From positions 124,001-188,000 of the forward strand of contig NZ_JADQWB010000007.1 of NCBI RefSeq assembly GCF_015704895.1: 64,000 nucleotides of DNA, written 5' to 3'. Source of the DNA: Agrobacterium leguminum. Lineage in GTDB: Bacteria; Pseudomonadota; Alphaproteobacteria; Rhizobiales; Rhizobiaceae. The notes under the pieces are model-generated. The model saw only the letters and a program-made list of their open reading frames with translations. It ran no database searches and was not told where the DNA came from. A program made the translations under genes and the position numbers. This document shows positions 43,763 through 53,705 of this stretch, one piece after another; positions within the stretch are counted from its first letter, which is position 1, and each line of letters starts with the position of its first letter.

Positions 43763-45052
43763 TTGAAAAACATCTGGCAGGATAAATCGGGAAATTTCGG
43801 CATTCTCAGCGCCCTGTTGATGGTGCCGCTGATTGGGGCGGCCGGCGTGGCCCTTGATGTGACGCATGGCATGGCCGTCAAATCGGACCTGCAGATGGCG
43901 GCGGATGCTGCGGCGCTTGCTGTGGTTGCCGATACGTCGTCGAGCGTTCACAAGGCAAAGGAAATGTCGGGCGACGGTGTCATTTCGCTTGGCACTGATG
44001 AAGCCTCCGCATTCTTTGAAAGCAATGAGCGGGCCAATCCCGATTATAAGCTCCTGTCTCTTGATGTGTCGGTGATCAAACACGGTAACGCCATCGAATC
44101 CTCGGTCAGCTTCAAGGCATCGGTCGGCACGACGCTTTCAAGGATACTCGGAGAGGATCTCATTACCGTTTCGGGCAAGGCGACCGCCAAATACGAGACG
44201 GAAACATTCAGCGACTTCTATGTCCTTCTGGATAACACCCCCTCGATGGGTGTCGGCGCGACGCCAACCGACGTTGCTACCATGGTTGCCAACACGAGCG
44301 ACAAATGTGCTTTCGCCTGTCACATCGTGAAAAACGGGGTGGTCGATACGAACAGCTATTACTACAAAGCCAAAAGCCTCGGGGTCACGACGCGCATCAA
44401 TGTGGTGGCGCAGGCCACGGCAAGCCTGATGGATACGGCAAAGTCCACGCGGAAAAGCAGCAATCAATATCGCATGGCGGTCTATACCTTCGGAGAGAAG
44501 GCGGAAGATACGAAGCTGCTCGAAGTGGTTCCCCTGACCTCGGATCTGGCGACCGCGAAGAAAAAAGCGGGCGAAATCGATCTGATGTCCATTCCCTATC
44601 AGGGCTATAATAATGACCAGCAGACCGATTTCGACCGGGCGCTGACCCAGATTGGAGACAGGATCGGCTCTTCGGGCACCGGTGCGAGTTCGGCGAGCCC
44701 GGAGAAGATCGTCTTCTTCGTGTCAGACGGCGTCGGCGACAGCTACAAGCCATCCTCCTGTACCAAAAAAACGACCAGCGGCCGCTGTCAGGAACCGATC
44801 GATATCAAATATTGCACGAAGCTGAAGGAAAAGGGTTTTCGCATCGCCGTGCTTTATACCACCTATCTGCCGCTGCCGACCAATGGCTGGTACAATAGCT
44901 GGATCGCGCCCTTTCAGCCGGAAATCGGCGCACGCATGCAGCAATGCGCTTCGCCGGGCCTGTTCTTCGAAGTTAGCCCGTCGCAGGGTATCAGCGATGC
45001 GATGACCGCCCTTTTCAAAAAGGCCATCACATCACCCCGCCTGACGGGGTGA
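43763..45052 (+). CDS. TadE/TadG-like protein with von Willebrand A domain
   Basis: 429 residues starting at TTG (with GGGGGCGA upstream). N-terminal DKSGNFGILSALLMVPLIGAAGVALDVTHG is the Tad pilus-type signal/anchor of TadG-like pseudopilin-associated proteins. The vWA domain begins FYVLLDNTPSMGVG (metal-ion site as D-N-T-P-S, usual for this family), contains CAFACHIVKNG and IVFFVSDGVGDSY, and has paired Cys towards the C-terminus. Exported and probably cell-envelope bound. No other tad/cpa genes are nearby, so its partner system is unknown. Confidence 0.85.
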   Translation: MKNIWQDKSGNFGILSALLMVPLIGAAGVALDVTHGMAVKSDLQMAADAAALAVVADTSSSVHKAKEMSGDGVISLGTDEASAFFESNERANPDYKLLSLDVSVIKHGNAIESSVSFKASVGTTLSRILGEDLITVSGKATAKYETETFSDFYVLLDNTPSMGVGATPTDVATMVANTSDKCAFACHIVKNGVVDTNSYYYKAKSLGVTTRINVVAQATASLMDTAKSTRKSSNQYRMAVYTFGEKAEDTKLLEVVPLTSDLATAKKKAGEIDLMSIPYQGYNNDQQTDFDRALTQIGDRIGSSGTGASSASPEKIVFFVSDGVGDSYKPSSCTKKTTSGRCQEPIDIKYCTKLKEKGFRIAVLYTTYLPLPTNGWYNSWIAPFQPEIGARMQQCASPGLFFEVSPSQGISDAMTALFKKAITSPRLTG

Positions 45053-45054
45053 TG
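45030..45054. terminator. Hairpin at the convergent ends of the TadG-like gene and smoI
   Basis: A perfect 10-bp stem (CATCACCCCG with CGGGGTGATG) around a 5-base loop overlaps the stop codon of the TadG-like gene and lies just beyond smoI. It is a likely transcription barrier, without a strong T-run. Confidence 0.5.
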
Positions 45055-45077
45055 GCAGTGAGGAACTCGGCTATCGT

Positions 45078-47072
45078 TCAGCCGATGGTGCGAAGCTGTT
45101 CAAACAGCGGACGATGGCTGCTATCGGCAGAATAGAATACCGCCGGCTCGCCGAGCGGCGCGTCGACGGTGGCGTTTTGTCCGCCGGGATAATGCGTGCC
45201 GCTCCACAGGTGCACCCATTCACCGTCGCCCGGAAGATAGAGCGAGCGTTGCGTTTCGCCCGCTTTCCAGACCGGTGCGACAAGCATGTCCGCCCCGTAG
45301 AGATAGCAGTCCTGAATGGTATAGGTCCGCCGATCATTCTCGTAGTGCAGGAAGAGCGGACGCTGCACCGGCAGGCCTGTTCTGGCCGCTTCCGCCGAGA
45401 GCGATTTCAGATAAGGGGCCAGCGCGACATAGATGGATGTCATGCGGGCGAAATGGGCAAGAACCGCCTCGTCCTGATCGATCTGGAGATTGTCGCGCGG
45501 CCGGTTGCCCTCATGGGTACGCATGACCGGCGTGAAGGCGGCCATCTCCGTCCAGCGCATGATGAGCTCTGCGGTTCTGACATTGCCGAACAGGCTGGTG
45601 TAACCGCCAATATCGGAATGGTGATAGGCATTGCCCATGAGGCCGGAGGAGAGCGCCCCGCAGATGACGGTGACCAGACCGTCGTGACGGGAGAAATCGA
45701 CCGACTGGTCGCCGCCCCAGATGAGCGGGCAATGGGCCTGCACACCGGTGAAGCCGGCCCGCATGAAGAACAGCGCTTCGCCGGTCTTGCCGCGACTTTC
45801 GACGGCCTTGGCGTTGACCTCGGCCCAGAGCGTTGGCCAGGCATTGTGCATCAGCTTGGCGTCGACGCCATTGGAAAGCGTGATGTCGATGGGTAGATAT
45901 TCACCGAAATCGGCCATCCAGCCGGAAAGGCCGAAATCGAGCATGTTCCTGCCGATGATCTCCTCGGCAAACCAGTCGGCGGCGGCCGGATTGGTGAAAT
46001 CGACCACGCCGCAATCGAACTCGCCGAAATCCACCAGCGCCGTCTTGCCCTCGGCGTCGGTGGCGAAATAACCGGCTTCTTCGGCAACCGGAAAGAGCGG
46101 GCCATCGACGCAGAGATAGGGGTTCACATAACCCAGGAAGCGGATGCCCTGATCGGCAAGCTCGGCAATCTTCTGGCGCAGATGCGGATAACGCGTATCA
46201 TTCGCCTGCCAGTCCCAGAACAGGCGCGCGCCGAAGGATGTCTGGCGCAGACCCACCCAATCTTCGCACCAGAGGCCGGACACCTTCGTTCCGGCCGCGC
46301 GGATTTTCTCCAGTCGCGCAAAGGAGTTGACGCCGTCCTTTAACCCGATGATCGCACCATTATAGATCCATTCCGGCAGTTCCGGCTGGCGTCCGAAGCG
46401 CAGGGAGAGGGCGGAAACGATGTCGGTAAAAGCGTCGCCGGTGAAGAATTCGATCTTTTCGGGGATGGCCCAGATTTCGATCTCATGGAAATCGCCGTTG
46501 CGGAAATCGAAGACCGAATAGGCGCTTGTCTCCACATGGAGGGCGTATCTGCGCGACGACAGGTAAGTCGGCTGCGGGTAGTTGGTGTTGTAATAATCAC
46601 CGCCCGCCTTGCCGCTGACATCGGACTTGAAGGTGATTTCGGTGGTCTTGTCGCGGCCGACCCCCGGCTCGGAGGTCCAGAGCGGGAAATGCCGGCCGCG
46701 CATGTCGAAATAGGACATCTGCTCGCCGCCGCCCCAGACATGCTCATTCGTTTCCGCCACGACGCGCAGCCAGAGGCGGTTGATGGTCTCATCCAGTGCG
46801 GTGAGCCGCATCGCATTGCCGTCGAGCGTCAGGCGAAGGCGCGGTGCCTGTCCCTGCGCGGATGAGAGCGTGACGCTGTCGCCGCTGACCTCGGCGTGGC
46901 GCAGGGCGGTTCGTTCGATAAGGTAGTCCTCGATATCGAAATTGCCGCGATACATATCCATTCGCTCCTTGCCGAAACCGGCGAAGAAGGCCGGGTTTTC
47001 GGATGAATGGGAAAGTATGGTGCGATTGCCTATCGCGAGCGTGAAGCCGTCTTTGGTCGTTTCGAAATGCAT
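45078..47072 (-). CDS. smoI: Sulfoquinovosidase SmoI (GH31)
   Basis: Cleaves sulfoquinovosyl glycerol and related glycosides to free sulfoquinovose. 664-residue GH31 enzyme with catalytic nucleophile Asp in WMADFGEYLP (near 386) and acid Asp in WGGDQSVDF (near 456). The segment GLRQTSFGARLFWDWQ carries the Arg and Trp (RxxW) pair that sulfoquinovosidases such as YihQ use to hold the sulfonate. It is the last gene of the leftward smo operon. Its place next to an ABC importer and the desulfonating genes identifies it as SmoI, known from A. tumefaciens. There is no Sec signal, so it acts in the cytoplasm. Confidence 0.93.
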   Translation of the reverse strand: MHFETTKDGFTLAIGNRTILSHSSENPAFFAGFGKERMDMYRGNFDIEDYLIERTALRHAEVSGDSVTLSSAQGQAPRLRLTLDGNAMRLTALDETINRLWLRVVAETNEHVWGGGEQMSYFDMRGRHFPLWTSEPGVGRDKTTEITFKSDVSGKAGGDYYNTNYPQPTYLSSRRYALHVETSAYSVFDFRNGDFHEIEIWAIPEKIEFFTGDAFTDIVSALSLRFGRQPELPEWIYNGAIIGLKDGVNSFARLEKIRAAGTKVSGLWCEDWVGLRQTSFGARLFWDWQANDTRYPHLRQKIAELADQGIRFLGYVNPYLCVDGPLFPVAEEAGYFATDAEGKTALVDFGEFDCGVVDFTNPAAADWFAEEIIGRNMLDFGLSGWMADFGEYLPIDITLSNGVDAKLMHNAWPTLWAEVNAKAVESRGKTGEALFFMRAGFTGVQAHCPLIWGGDQSVDFSRHDGLVTVICGALSSGLMGNAYHHSDIGGYTSLFGNVRTAELIMRWTEMAAFTPVMRTHEGNRPRDNLQIDQDEAVLAHFARMTSIYVALAPYLKSLSAEAARTGLPVQRPLFLHYENDRRTYTIQDCYLYGADMLVAPVWKAGETQRSLYLPGDGEWVHLWSGTHYPGGQNATVDAPLGEPAVFYSADSSHRPLFEQLRTIG

Positions 47073-47084
47073 GACTGTACCTGT

Positions 47085-47939
47085 TTAGCCCTTGAGACCG
47101 CCGGCGGTGAGGCCGGAGACGACCCGTTCCTGAAAGATGACGATCAGGATCGCGACCGGCACGATGCCAACCACCAGCGCTGCCGAAATGACCGGCCAGG
47201 GGAAGGCGAATTCACCCTGATAAAGCTGGATGCCAACGGGAAGCGTGCGGAGCGCCGGATTGGAATTGAAGGACAGCGCCAGCAGGAACTCATCCCAGGC
47301 ATTCACGAAGGCAAGGATGCCGGCGGTGAAGACGCCCGGCGCGCAGAGCGGCACGACGACCTTGAATAGCGCGCCGATGCGGGTGCAGCCGTCGATCATG
47401 GCGGCGTTTTCGAGATCGCGCGGAATGCTTTCGAAGAAGGAGACCAGCATCAGCGTGCAGACCGGCAGCGAAAGCACCGTGTAGGGCAGGATAAGCGCCG
47501 TCCAGCTGTTGAGCAGGTTCAGCGCCCGCATGATTTCGAACAGCGGCACCAGAAGCGTCACCAGCGGGAAGGTGGAGACGGCGATGATGAGCGAGAGGAT
47601 CAGCGCGCGATATTTGAGGTTCAGCCGCGCCAGCGCGTAAGCCGCCAGCACCGAAATCAGGATGGTGAGCGCGGTCGAAAGCAGCGCCACCATGAAGCTG
47701 TTGAACAGGAAGAGATGCAGCGGCTGGTCGGAAAAGGCCTGCATGTAATTGGCCAGCGTCGGCGCGTGCGGAAACCAGGTGATCGGCTTGACCGTCAGTT
47801 CCGCTTCGGTCTTCAGCGAGGTGAAAAGGATCCAGATCGCCGGAAACAGGCCGTTGACCAAAAGAATGGAGGCCGCGATGAAGCGCAGCGGCTTGCCGGA
47901 AAAGAAGGAGGACAGACCGGAATTCGCAACGGTGCTCAT
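47085..47939 (-). CDS. smoH: Sulfoquinovosyl glycerol ABC permease SmoH
   Basis: Second inner-membrane permease of the carbohydrate (MalG-type) importer, 284 residues, six helices, with the EAA motif ENAAMIDGCTRIGALFKVVVPLCAPG. The ATG at 47939 is preceded by AAGGAC; the longer reading overlaps smoG. It works with SmoG, SmoE and the binding protein SmoF to import the sulfolipid-derived glycoside. 12 bp separate it from smoI. Confidence 0.92.
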   Translation of the reverse strand: MSTVANSGLSSFFSGKPLRFIAASILLVNGLFPAIWILFTSLKTEAELTVKPITWFPHAPTLANYMQAFSDQPLHLFLFNSFMVALLSTALTILISVLAAYALARLNLKYRALILSLIIAVSTFPLVTLLVPLFEIMRALNLLNSWTALILPYTVLSLPVCTLMLVSFFESIPRDLENAAMIDGCTRIGALFKVVVPLCAPGVFTAGILAFVNAWDEFLLALSFNSNPALRTLPVGIQLYQGEFAFPWPVISAALVVGIVPVAILIVIFQERVVSGLTAGGLKG

Positions 47940-47943
47940 GGGA

Positions 47944-48903
47944 TCAGTCCTTCGTCCTGATGATGCGGAGATAAACGGCAGTAACGCACATGGAGAGGGC
48001 AAACATCATGACCGCCAAGGCCGAACCGTAACCCAGATCGAGGAAGGAAACGGTGTTCTGGTGGATATACATGGCAAGCGTCGTGGTGGATGTGCCGGGG
48101 CCGCCGCCGGTCATCATGTAAGGAATATCAAAGGTCTGCAGCGCCGTGATCGTGCGGAAGATGAGGGCGACGACAATCGAGGGTTTGAGAAGCGGCAGGG
48201 TGATTTCGAAGAACTGCCGGATTTTGCCGGCGCCATCCACGTCCGCCGCCTCGTAGAGCGAACGCGGAATGGTCTGCAGGCCGGCGAGGATCATCAGCGC
48301 CATGAAGGAGGATGTCTTCCAGATGATCGTCAGGCAGATGGCCGCAAAGGCCCAGTTCGGCGAATTGAACCAGATGATGCCTTCGAAGCCGAAACGGTTG
48401 AGCACATCGTTGACGACGCCGTATTCGTAATGGAAGAACCATGCGAAGATGAGGCCGGCGAAGGACAGCGGCAGCGCCCAGGGGATCAGCAGCGAAAGCC
48501 GCATCGGCCACTGCATGGAAAAAGGCAGGTTGGCGAGCAGTGCGAGGCCAAGGCCCATGATGAGCGCGCCGGGCACGGTGATCAGCGTTATCAGAACCGT
48601 ATTCCAGGTCGTTTCCCAGAAGATCGGGTCGTCGAACATCGCCGTATAGTTTTCAAAGCCGATGAATTCCGCCGGCAGGCCCGATGTCAGCGACAGGCTG
48701 AAAAACGAGGTATAGACGAGCCGCGCCACCGGATAGACGATGATGAGCGACAGCAGGATTGCCGCCGGCGCCAAGAGAAGCACGGCCAGCGGCCGGTCGC
48801 CGAGATCGAGCCACCGCGTCCAGCGCGGCTGCGGTTTCTCGTCCACCCGAACCATGGTTCTTTCCGGCATTGTCACGTCTGCCACTCCCGCAACTGGATT
48901 CAC
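47944..48903 (-). CDS. smoG: Sulfoquinovosyl glycerol ABC permease SmoG
   Basis: First permease (MalF-type), 319 residues with six helices and the EAA motif YEAADVDGAGKIRQFFEITLPLLKPS. I keep the GTG at 48903 (GGGAG eight bases upstream); an ATG 33 bases downstream is an alternative and would shorten only the hydrophilic leader. 4 bp separate it from smoH. Confidence 0.92.
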   Translation of the reverse strand: MNPVAGVADVTMPERTMVRVDEKPQPRWTRWLDLGDRPLAVLLLAPAAILLSLIIVYPVARLVYTSFFSLSLTSGLPAEFIGFENYTAMFDDPIFWETTWNTVLITLITVPGALIMGLGLALLANLPFSMQWPMRLSLLIPWALPLSFAGLIFAWFFHYEYGVVNDVLNRFGFEGIIWFNSPNWAFAAICLTIIWKTSSFMALMILAGLQTIPRSLYEAADVDGAGKIRQFFEITLPLLKPSIVVALIFRTITALQTFDIPYMMTGGGPGTSTTTLAMYIHQNTVSFLDLGYGSALAVMMFALSMCVTAVYLRIIRTKD

Positions 48904-48985
48904 GTCGTCGTCTCCCGATCGGACCGGTTCTTATCCGGCCCGTTTATCGCGCCTTTCAGGCGTCCTTATTCCTGTCAGTCGAAGC

Positions 48986-49023
48986 GGCCGGAAAGGGCAT
49001 GGCAGGCATGCCGCTTTCCGGCC
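48986..49023 (-). repeat. Long hairpin after smoF
   Basis: GGCCGGAAAG-GGCATG on one side pairs with CATGCC-G-CTTTCCGGCC on the other: a 16-bp stem with one bulged G and a 5-base loop. It lies 6 bp beyond the smoF stop and 80 bp before smoG, with no T-run. Such structures behind binding-protein genes commonly protect the upstream mRNA and give more binding protein than permease. Confidence 0.7.
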
Positions 49024-49029
49024 CAAAGC

Positions 49030-50292
<1,263 letters not shown>

Positions 50293-50330
50293 TTATTAAA
50301 TACTTGGCCGCAGCGTTTCTCGCCCGGCAA

Positions 50331-51407
50331 TCAGTGGATCGAGCGTTCCGTTGCTGCATCGAAAAGATGGACCTTGGACGGATCGACGCCGATCTTCAGT
50401 TCCTCATTTGGCGCAGGCCGCAGATGCGGCGGCATGCGTGCGGTCAGCGCCGCATCGCCAAGGCTGAAATGGACGAGCGTGTCCGAGCCCAGCGGTTCCA
50501 CTACCTGTACTTTGACCGCAAGCTGCGTGTCGAAGCCCTCGACGGGGCCGAAATGTTCCGGACGAATGCCGACGATGACTTCGCGCCCTTCGAGGCCCGT
50601 TTCCCGCGATGGCCGGATGGCGGCCATCGGCAGGGCGTTGCCGTCGGAAAATACCAGCCGGTCGCCGTTCACCTTTGCGCGTGCGAAATTCATCGCCGGC
50701 GCGCCGACGAAACCACCGACAAACACGCTTTCCGGACGGTTATAGACCTCGTCCGGCGTGCCGACCTGCTCGATATCGCCGCCGCGCAGGATGACGATAC
50801 GGTCGGCCAGCGTCATGGCCTCCACCTGGTCATGGGTGACATAGATGATGGTCGTGCCGAGCTGCTGGTGCAGCCGCTTGATTTCCGTGCGCACCTGTCC
50901 GCGCAGCTTGGCGTCGAGGTTGGAAAGCGGCTCATCGAACAGAAACACCTGCGGGCGGCGCACGATGGCGCGGCCCATGGCCACGCGCTGGCGCTGGCCG
51001 CCGGAAAGCTGGCCGGGCCGACGGTCGAGCAGGTGCTCGATGCCCAGCATCTTCGCCGCCTCGTCGATGCTGGCATTGGCCTGCGAGGCGCTGACACCGC
51101 GCACCTTCAGGCTGAAACCCATGTTTTCGCGCACCGTCTTGTGCGGATAAAGCGCATAGTCCTGAAAGACCATGGCGATGTCACGCTCGCGCGGCGGCAG
51201 CCGGTTGACGACGCGGTCACCGATCTTCACTTCGCCGCCGGTAATGCTTTCAAGCCCGGCGACCATGCGCAGCGTCGTCGATTTGCCGCAACCGGAAGGG
51301 CCGACGAACACGACGAATTCGCCATCGTTGATTTCAAGGTCTATGCCCTTGACGATGCGAAGCGCACCGTAACTCTTGTCCAGCTTGCGCAGGCTGACCG
51401 AAGCCAT
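50331..51407 (-). CDS. smoE: ABC importer ATPase SmoE
   Basis: MalK/UgpC-type ATPase of 358 residues: Walker A VGPSGCGKSTTL, Q-loop FQDYALYPH, signature LSGGQRQRVA, Walker B VFLFDEPLSNLD, and a C-terminal TOBE/regulatory domain from about residue 235. The ATG at 51407 has GAGGAGGAAAA upstream; the longer reading has none. First gene of the leftward smoEFGHI operon, downstream of the 21-bp repeated motif that is the candidate SmoD operator. Confidence 0.93.
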   Translation of the reverse strand: MASVSLRKLDKSYGALRIVKGIDLEINDGEFVVFVGPSGCGKSTTLRMVAGLESITGGEVKIGDRVVNRLPPRERDIAMVFQDYALYPHKTVRENMGFSLKVRGVSASQANASIDEAAKMLGIEHLLDRRPGQLSGGQRQRVAMGRAIVRRPQVFLFDEPLSNLDAKLRGQVRTEIKRLHQQLGTTIIYVTHDQVEAMTLADRIVILRGGDIEQVGTPDEVYNRPESVFVGGFVGAPAMNFARAKVNGDRLVFSDGNALPMAAIRPSRETGLEGREVIVGIRPEHFGPVEGFDTQLAVKVQVVEPLGSDTLVHFSLGDAALTARMPPHLRPAPNEELKIGVDPSKVHLFDAATERSIH

Positions 51408-51580
51408 ATTTTCCTCCTCACGACCGGCGCGTCCAGAATTCGGATGGACGCCATTGCCGGTATCAACCTTCAAGTTCCACGCATCGCATCGTCGAAAATC
51501 GATCCCGATTGTCTGGCGATATCGTGGGATGGCGAAACGCCTGTCTCCCTGAGGACGTGATATTACCTTTCAAAAAAAGG

Positions 51581-51601
51581 AAATCAATAGTGTATCAATT
51601 T
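51581..51601 (-). promoter_or_regulatory. Candidate SmoD operator upstream of smoE
   Basis: Read on the minus strand, an AT-rich 21-mer begins AAATTGATACA and ends ATTGATTT. It matches the copy between smoD and smoC at 19 of 21 positions. It lies about 175 bp upstream of the smoE ATG, in the 335-bp gap 51408-51742. Confidence 0.65.
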
Positions 51602-51620
51602 TATTTCTGACAGAAATCAA

Positions 51621-51641
51621 AAACTATTAAGTCATTGATTT
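51621..51641 (+). promoter_or_regulatory. Degenerate second copy of the smo motif, inverted
   Basis: 16 of 21 bases match the copy at 52472-52492, with the whole TCATTGATTT half intact. It is on the opposite strand to the neighbouring copy at 51581-51601, 19 bp away, so the pair could be bound together or looped. Confidence 0.4.
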
Positions 51642-51742
51642 AAAGAAATATAGTCGCAAAACAGCCTGCGAGACAGGCCGCTGCTTGCTTGCCTCCCGTC
51701 AAATTTCTCCGTTCATCTGGATCACGCGAATTTTGCGCAGTC

Positions 51743-52447
51743 TCAACGTATGCGAGAAACGTATCGCGCAACGCTATGGTCGAACCAGGTCCATGAAACT
51801 TCGGCCACCGCACCGTCCTGCGCCTGGCTGAGACGCAACACCCGCGGCACCAGCGCGCCTGATTTCTGACCGAAGACCTCGGGCGTCCATTCCGGTACTT
51901 CGCCGAGATCGATGCGATCCTCCGCCTTCGATATCCAGAGGTTGAGGCGGGTGCGGTAATAGAGATAGAGGGATTCCGACATGTTCTCGATGGCGATGGT
52001 GTCGACGTAAGAACCGTCCAGCCAGATTTCCTCGATGGCCGCCGGTTTGCCGGCAATGCGCCGCAGGCGACGAATCCTGTGTCCTTCGGTCGATGTGCCG
52101 AAAGCGGGCAGGTCGGCAGGCTTGGCAAGGCGTGCCACATCCAGAACCTCCGCCGTCGGCAGGCCGCCGCCCTCGATCAGTTCAAGCCGGAAGAAGGCGT
52201 AGACGCTTTGCGGATCGCTGACGGCGCGAATGTAATTGCCCGAGCCCTGCACCCGCTCCAGCAGGCCGCGCTCCTGCAATTCGGCGAGCGACTTGCGAAG
52301 CGTGCCAACGGCGATGCCGAGATCGGCCGCCATATCGCGCTCCGGCGCGAGCTTCTCGCCATCGATCAGCCGGCCCGCCGCCACTTCGCGCACCAGCATT
52401 TCCGCGATCTGCATATACATTGGCAGGCTGCCGCCAGTGTGTTTCAT
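51743..52447 (-). CDS. smoD: GntR/HutC-family regulator SmoD
   Basis: 234 residues. N-terminal winged helix (MYMQIAEMLVREVAAGRLIDGEKLAPERDMA, then GTLRKSLAELQERGLLERVQGSGNYI) and a C-terminal UTRA effector domain (HRIRRLRRIAGKPAAIEEIWLD). The ATG at 52447 has GGGGGAGGAAAC upstream, whereas the longer reading starts in the operator. Position between the two divergent smo units and the shared 21-bp motif support repression of both, relieved by a sulfoquinovose-derived ligand. Confidence 0.9.
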   Translation of the reverse strand: MKHTGGSLPMYMQIAEMLVREVAAGRLIDGEKLAPERDMAADLGIAVGTLRKSLAELQERGLLERVQGSGNYIRAVSDPQSVYAFFRLELIEGGGLPTAEVLDVARLAKPADLPAFGTSTEGHRIRRLRRIAGKPAAIEEIWLDGSYVDTIAIENMSESLYLYYRTRLNLWISKAEDRIDLGEVPEWTPEVFGQKSGALVPRVLRLSQAQDGAVAEVSWTWFDHSVARYVSRIR

Positions 52448-52471
52448 ATGCCGTTTCCTCCCCCGAAACAA

Positions 52472-52492
52472 AAATTGATACATCATTGATTT
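52472..52492 (+). promoter_or_regulatory. Candidate SmoD operator in the smoD-smoC divergent region
   Basis: The 21-mer begins AAATTGATACA and ends ATTGATTT, near-identical to the copy before smoE. It overlaps the region where the smoD ribosome-binding site and the smoC promoter must lie, so binding would repress smoCBA and autoregulate smoD. Confidence 0.65.
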
Positions 52493-52547
52493 ACATATTT
52501 CTTGATGTTATGCAAGAAAAACGAGAGCGGCCCTGAGGAGGAATTGC

Positions 52548-53705
52548 ATGACCGTCGTACCCGTTACATCCGCTGATCTCGATGCTGCCGAGGTCTCCTG
52601 GTTTTCCGCTTTGTGTTCCGATGACTACGCCTATCTTGGTGTGCCGGATGGCAGCCTGCGCTCCAGTTTCGAACATTGTTCCGATATCGTCAAAAAGGCC
52701 GAAGAACTCGGCTTTCGCAACATCCTCTGCCCTTCCTCCTATCAGGTGGGGCAGGATACGCTGAGCTTCGTCGCCGGCTGTGCGCCGATCAGCGACCGCA
52801 TCAATTTTCTTGCTGCTATCCGTTGCGGCGAGATGCAGCCGATCATGCTGGCGCGCACGGTGGCGACGCTCGACCACATGCTGAAAGGCCGCCTGACGCT
52901 CAACGTCATCAGCTCCGATTTCCCCGGCGAAGTGGCCGATAGCGCCTTTCGCTACAAGCGCAGCCATGAGGTGGTTGAGATTCTGCGCCAGGCCTGGACG
53001 CGCGACACCATCGACCATGACGGCGAAATATACCAGTTCAAGGGCGTCTCCACCGAGCCGGCAAGACCCTATCAGCAGAATGGCGGACCGCTCCTTTATT
53101 TCGGTGGCTACTCGCCGGATGCGCTGGAACTCTGCGGCGCGCAATGCGACGTCTATCTGATGTGGCCGGAAACGAAGGACCAGCTTGCGGACCGCATGCG
53201 TGCCGCAAATGAGCGCGCCGCCGCCCATGGCCGCACGCTGGATTACGGCCTGCGCGTTCATATGGTGGTGCGCGATACCGAACAGGAAGCCCGCGAATAT
53301 GCCGAACATCTTGTCTCGAAGCTCGATGACGAATATGGGCAACTGATCCGCAACCGCGCGCATGACAGCGGCTCGCTCGGCGTGTCGCATCAGGCGCGTG
53401 CCCGCGAACTCGCCGACAAGTTCGGTTATGTCGAACCCAATCTGTGGACCGGCATCGGCCGGGCGCGTTCGGGCTGCGGTGCGGCGCTGGTCGGTTCCAC
53501 CGACAAGGTGCTTTCGGCGCTGGAGGAATACCAGAAGATGGGCATTCGCGCCTTCATCCTTTCCGGTTATCCGCATCTCGATGAGGCGGAGCACTTCGGC
53601 ACCAAGGTTCTGCCGCAGATGAAAACCTGCTCCCTGCCGCATGCCTATGGCCGGGTGCCTTCTGAAACGCCGGCCACGCCGCTCGGCAACGGGGAACGCC
53701 ACTGA
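52548..53705 (+). CDS. smoC: Sulfoquinovose monooxygenase SmoC (SsuD-like, FMNH2-dependent)
   Basis: Bacterial-luciferase-fold alkanesulfonate monooxygenase type, 385 residues. It splits the C-S bond of sulfoquinovose with O2 and FMNH2, giving sulfite and 6-oxo-glucose. Family segments: FLAAIRCGEMQPIMLARTVATLDHM, RLTLNVISSDFPGEVADS and GRVRVHMVVRDTEQEA-type strands, with FILSGYPHLDEAEHFGTKVLPQM at the C-terminus. GAGGAGGAAT precedes the ATG. It overlaps smoB (TGATG) and needs reduced FMN from SmoA. Confidence 0.93.
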   Translation: MTVVPVTSADLDAAEVSWFSALCSDDYAYLGVPDGSLRSSFEHCSDIVKKAEELGFRNILCPSSYQVGQDTLSFVAGCAPISDRINFLAAIRCGEMQPIMLARTVATLDHMLKGRLTLNVISSDFPGEVADSAFRYKRSHEVVEILRQAWTRDTIDHDGEIYQFKGVSTEPARPYQQNGGPLLYFGGYSPDALELCGAQCDVYLMWPETKDQLADRMRAANERAAAHGRTLDYGLRVHMVVRDTEQEAREYAEHLVSKLDDEYGQLIRNRAHDSGSLGVSHQARARELADKFGYVEPNLWTGIGRARSGCGAALVGSTDKVLSALEEYQKMGIRAFILSGYPHLDEAEHFGTKVLPQMKTCSLPHAYGRVPSETPATPLGNGERH

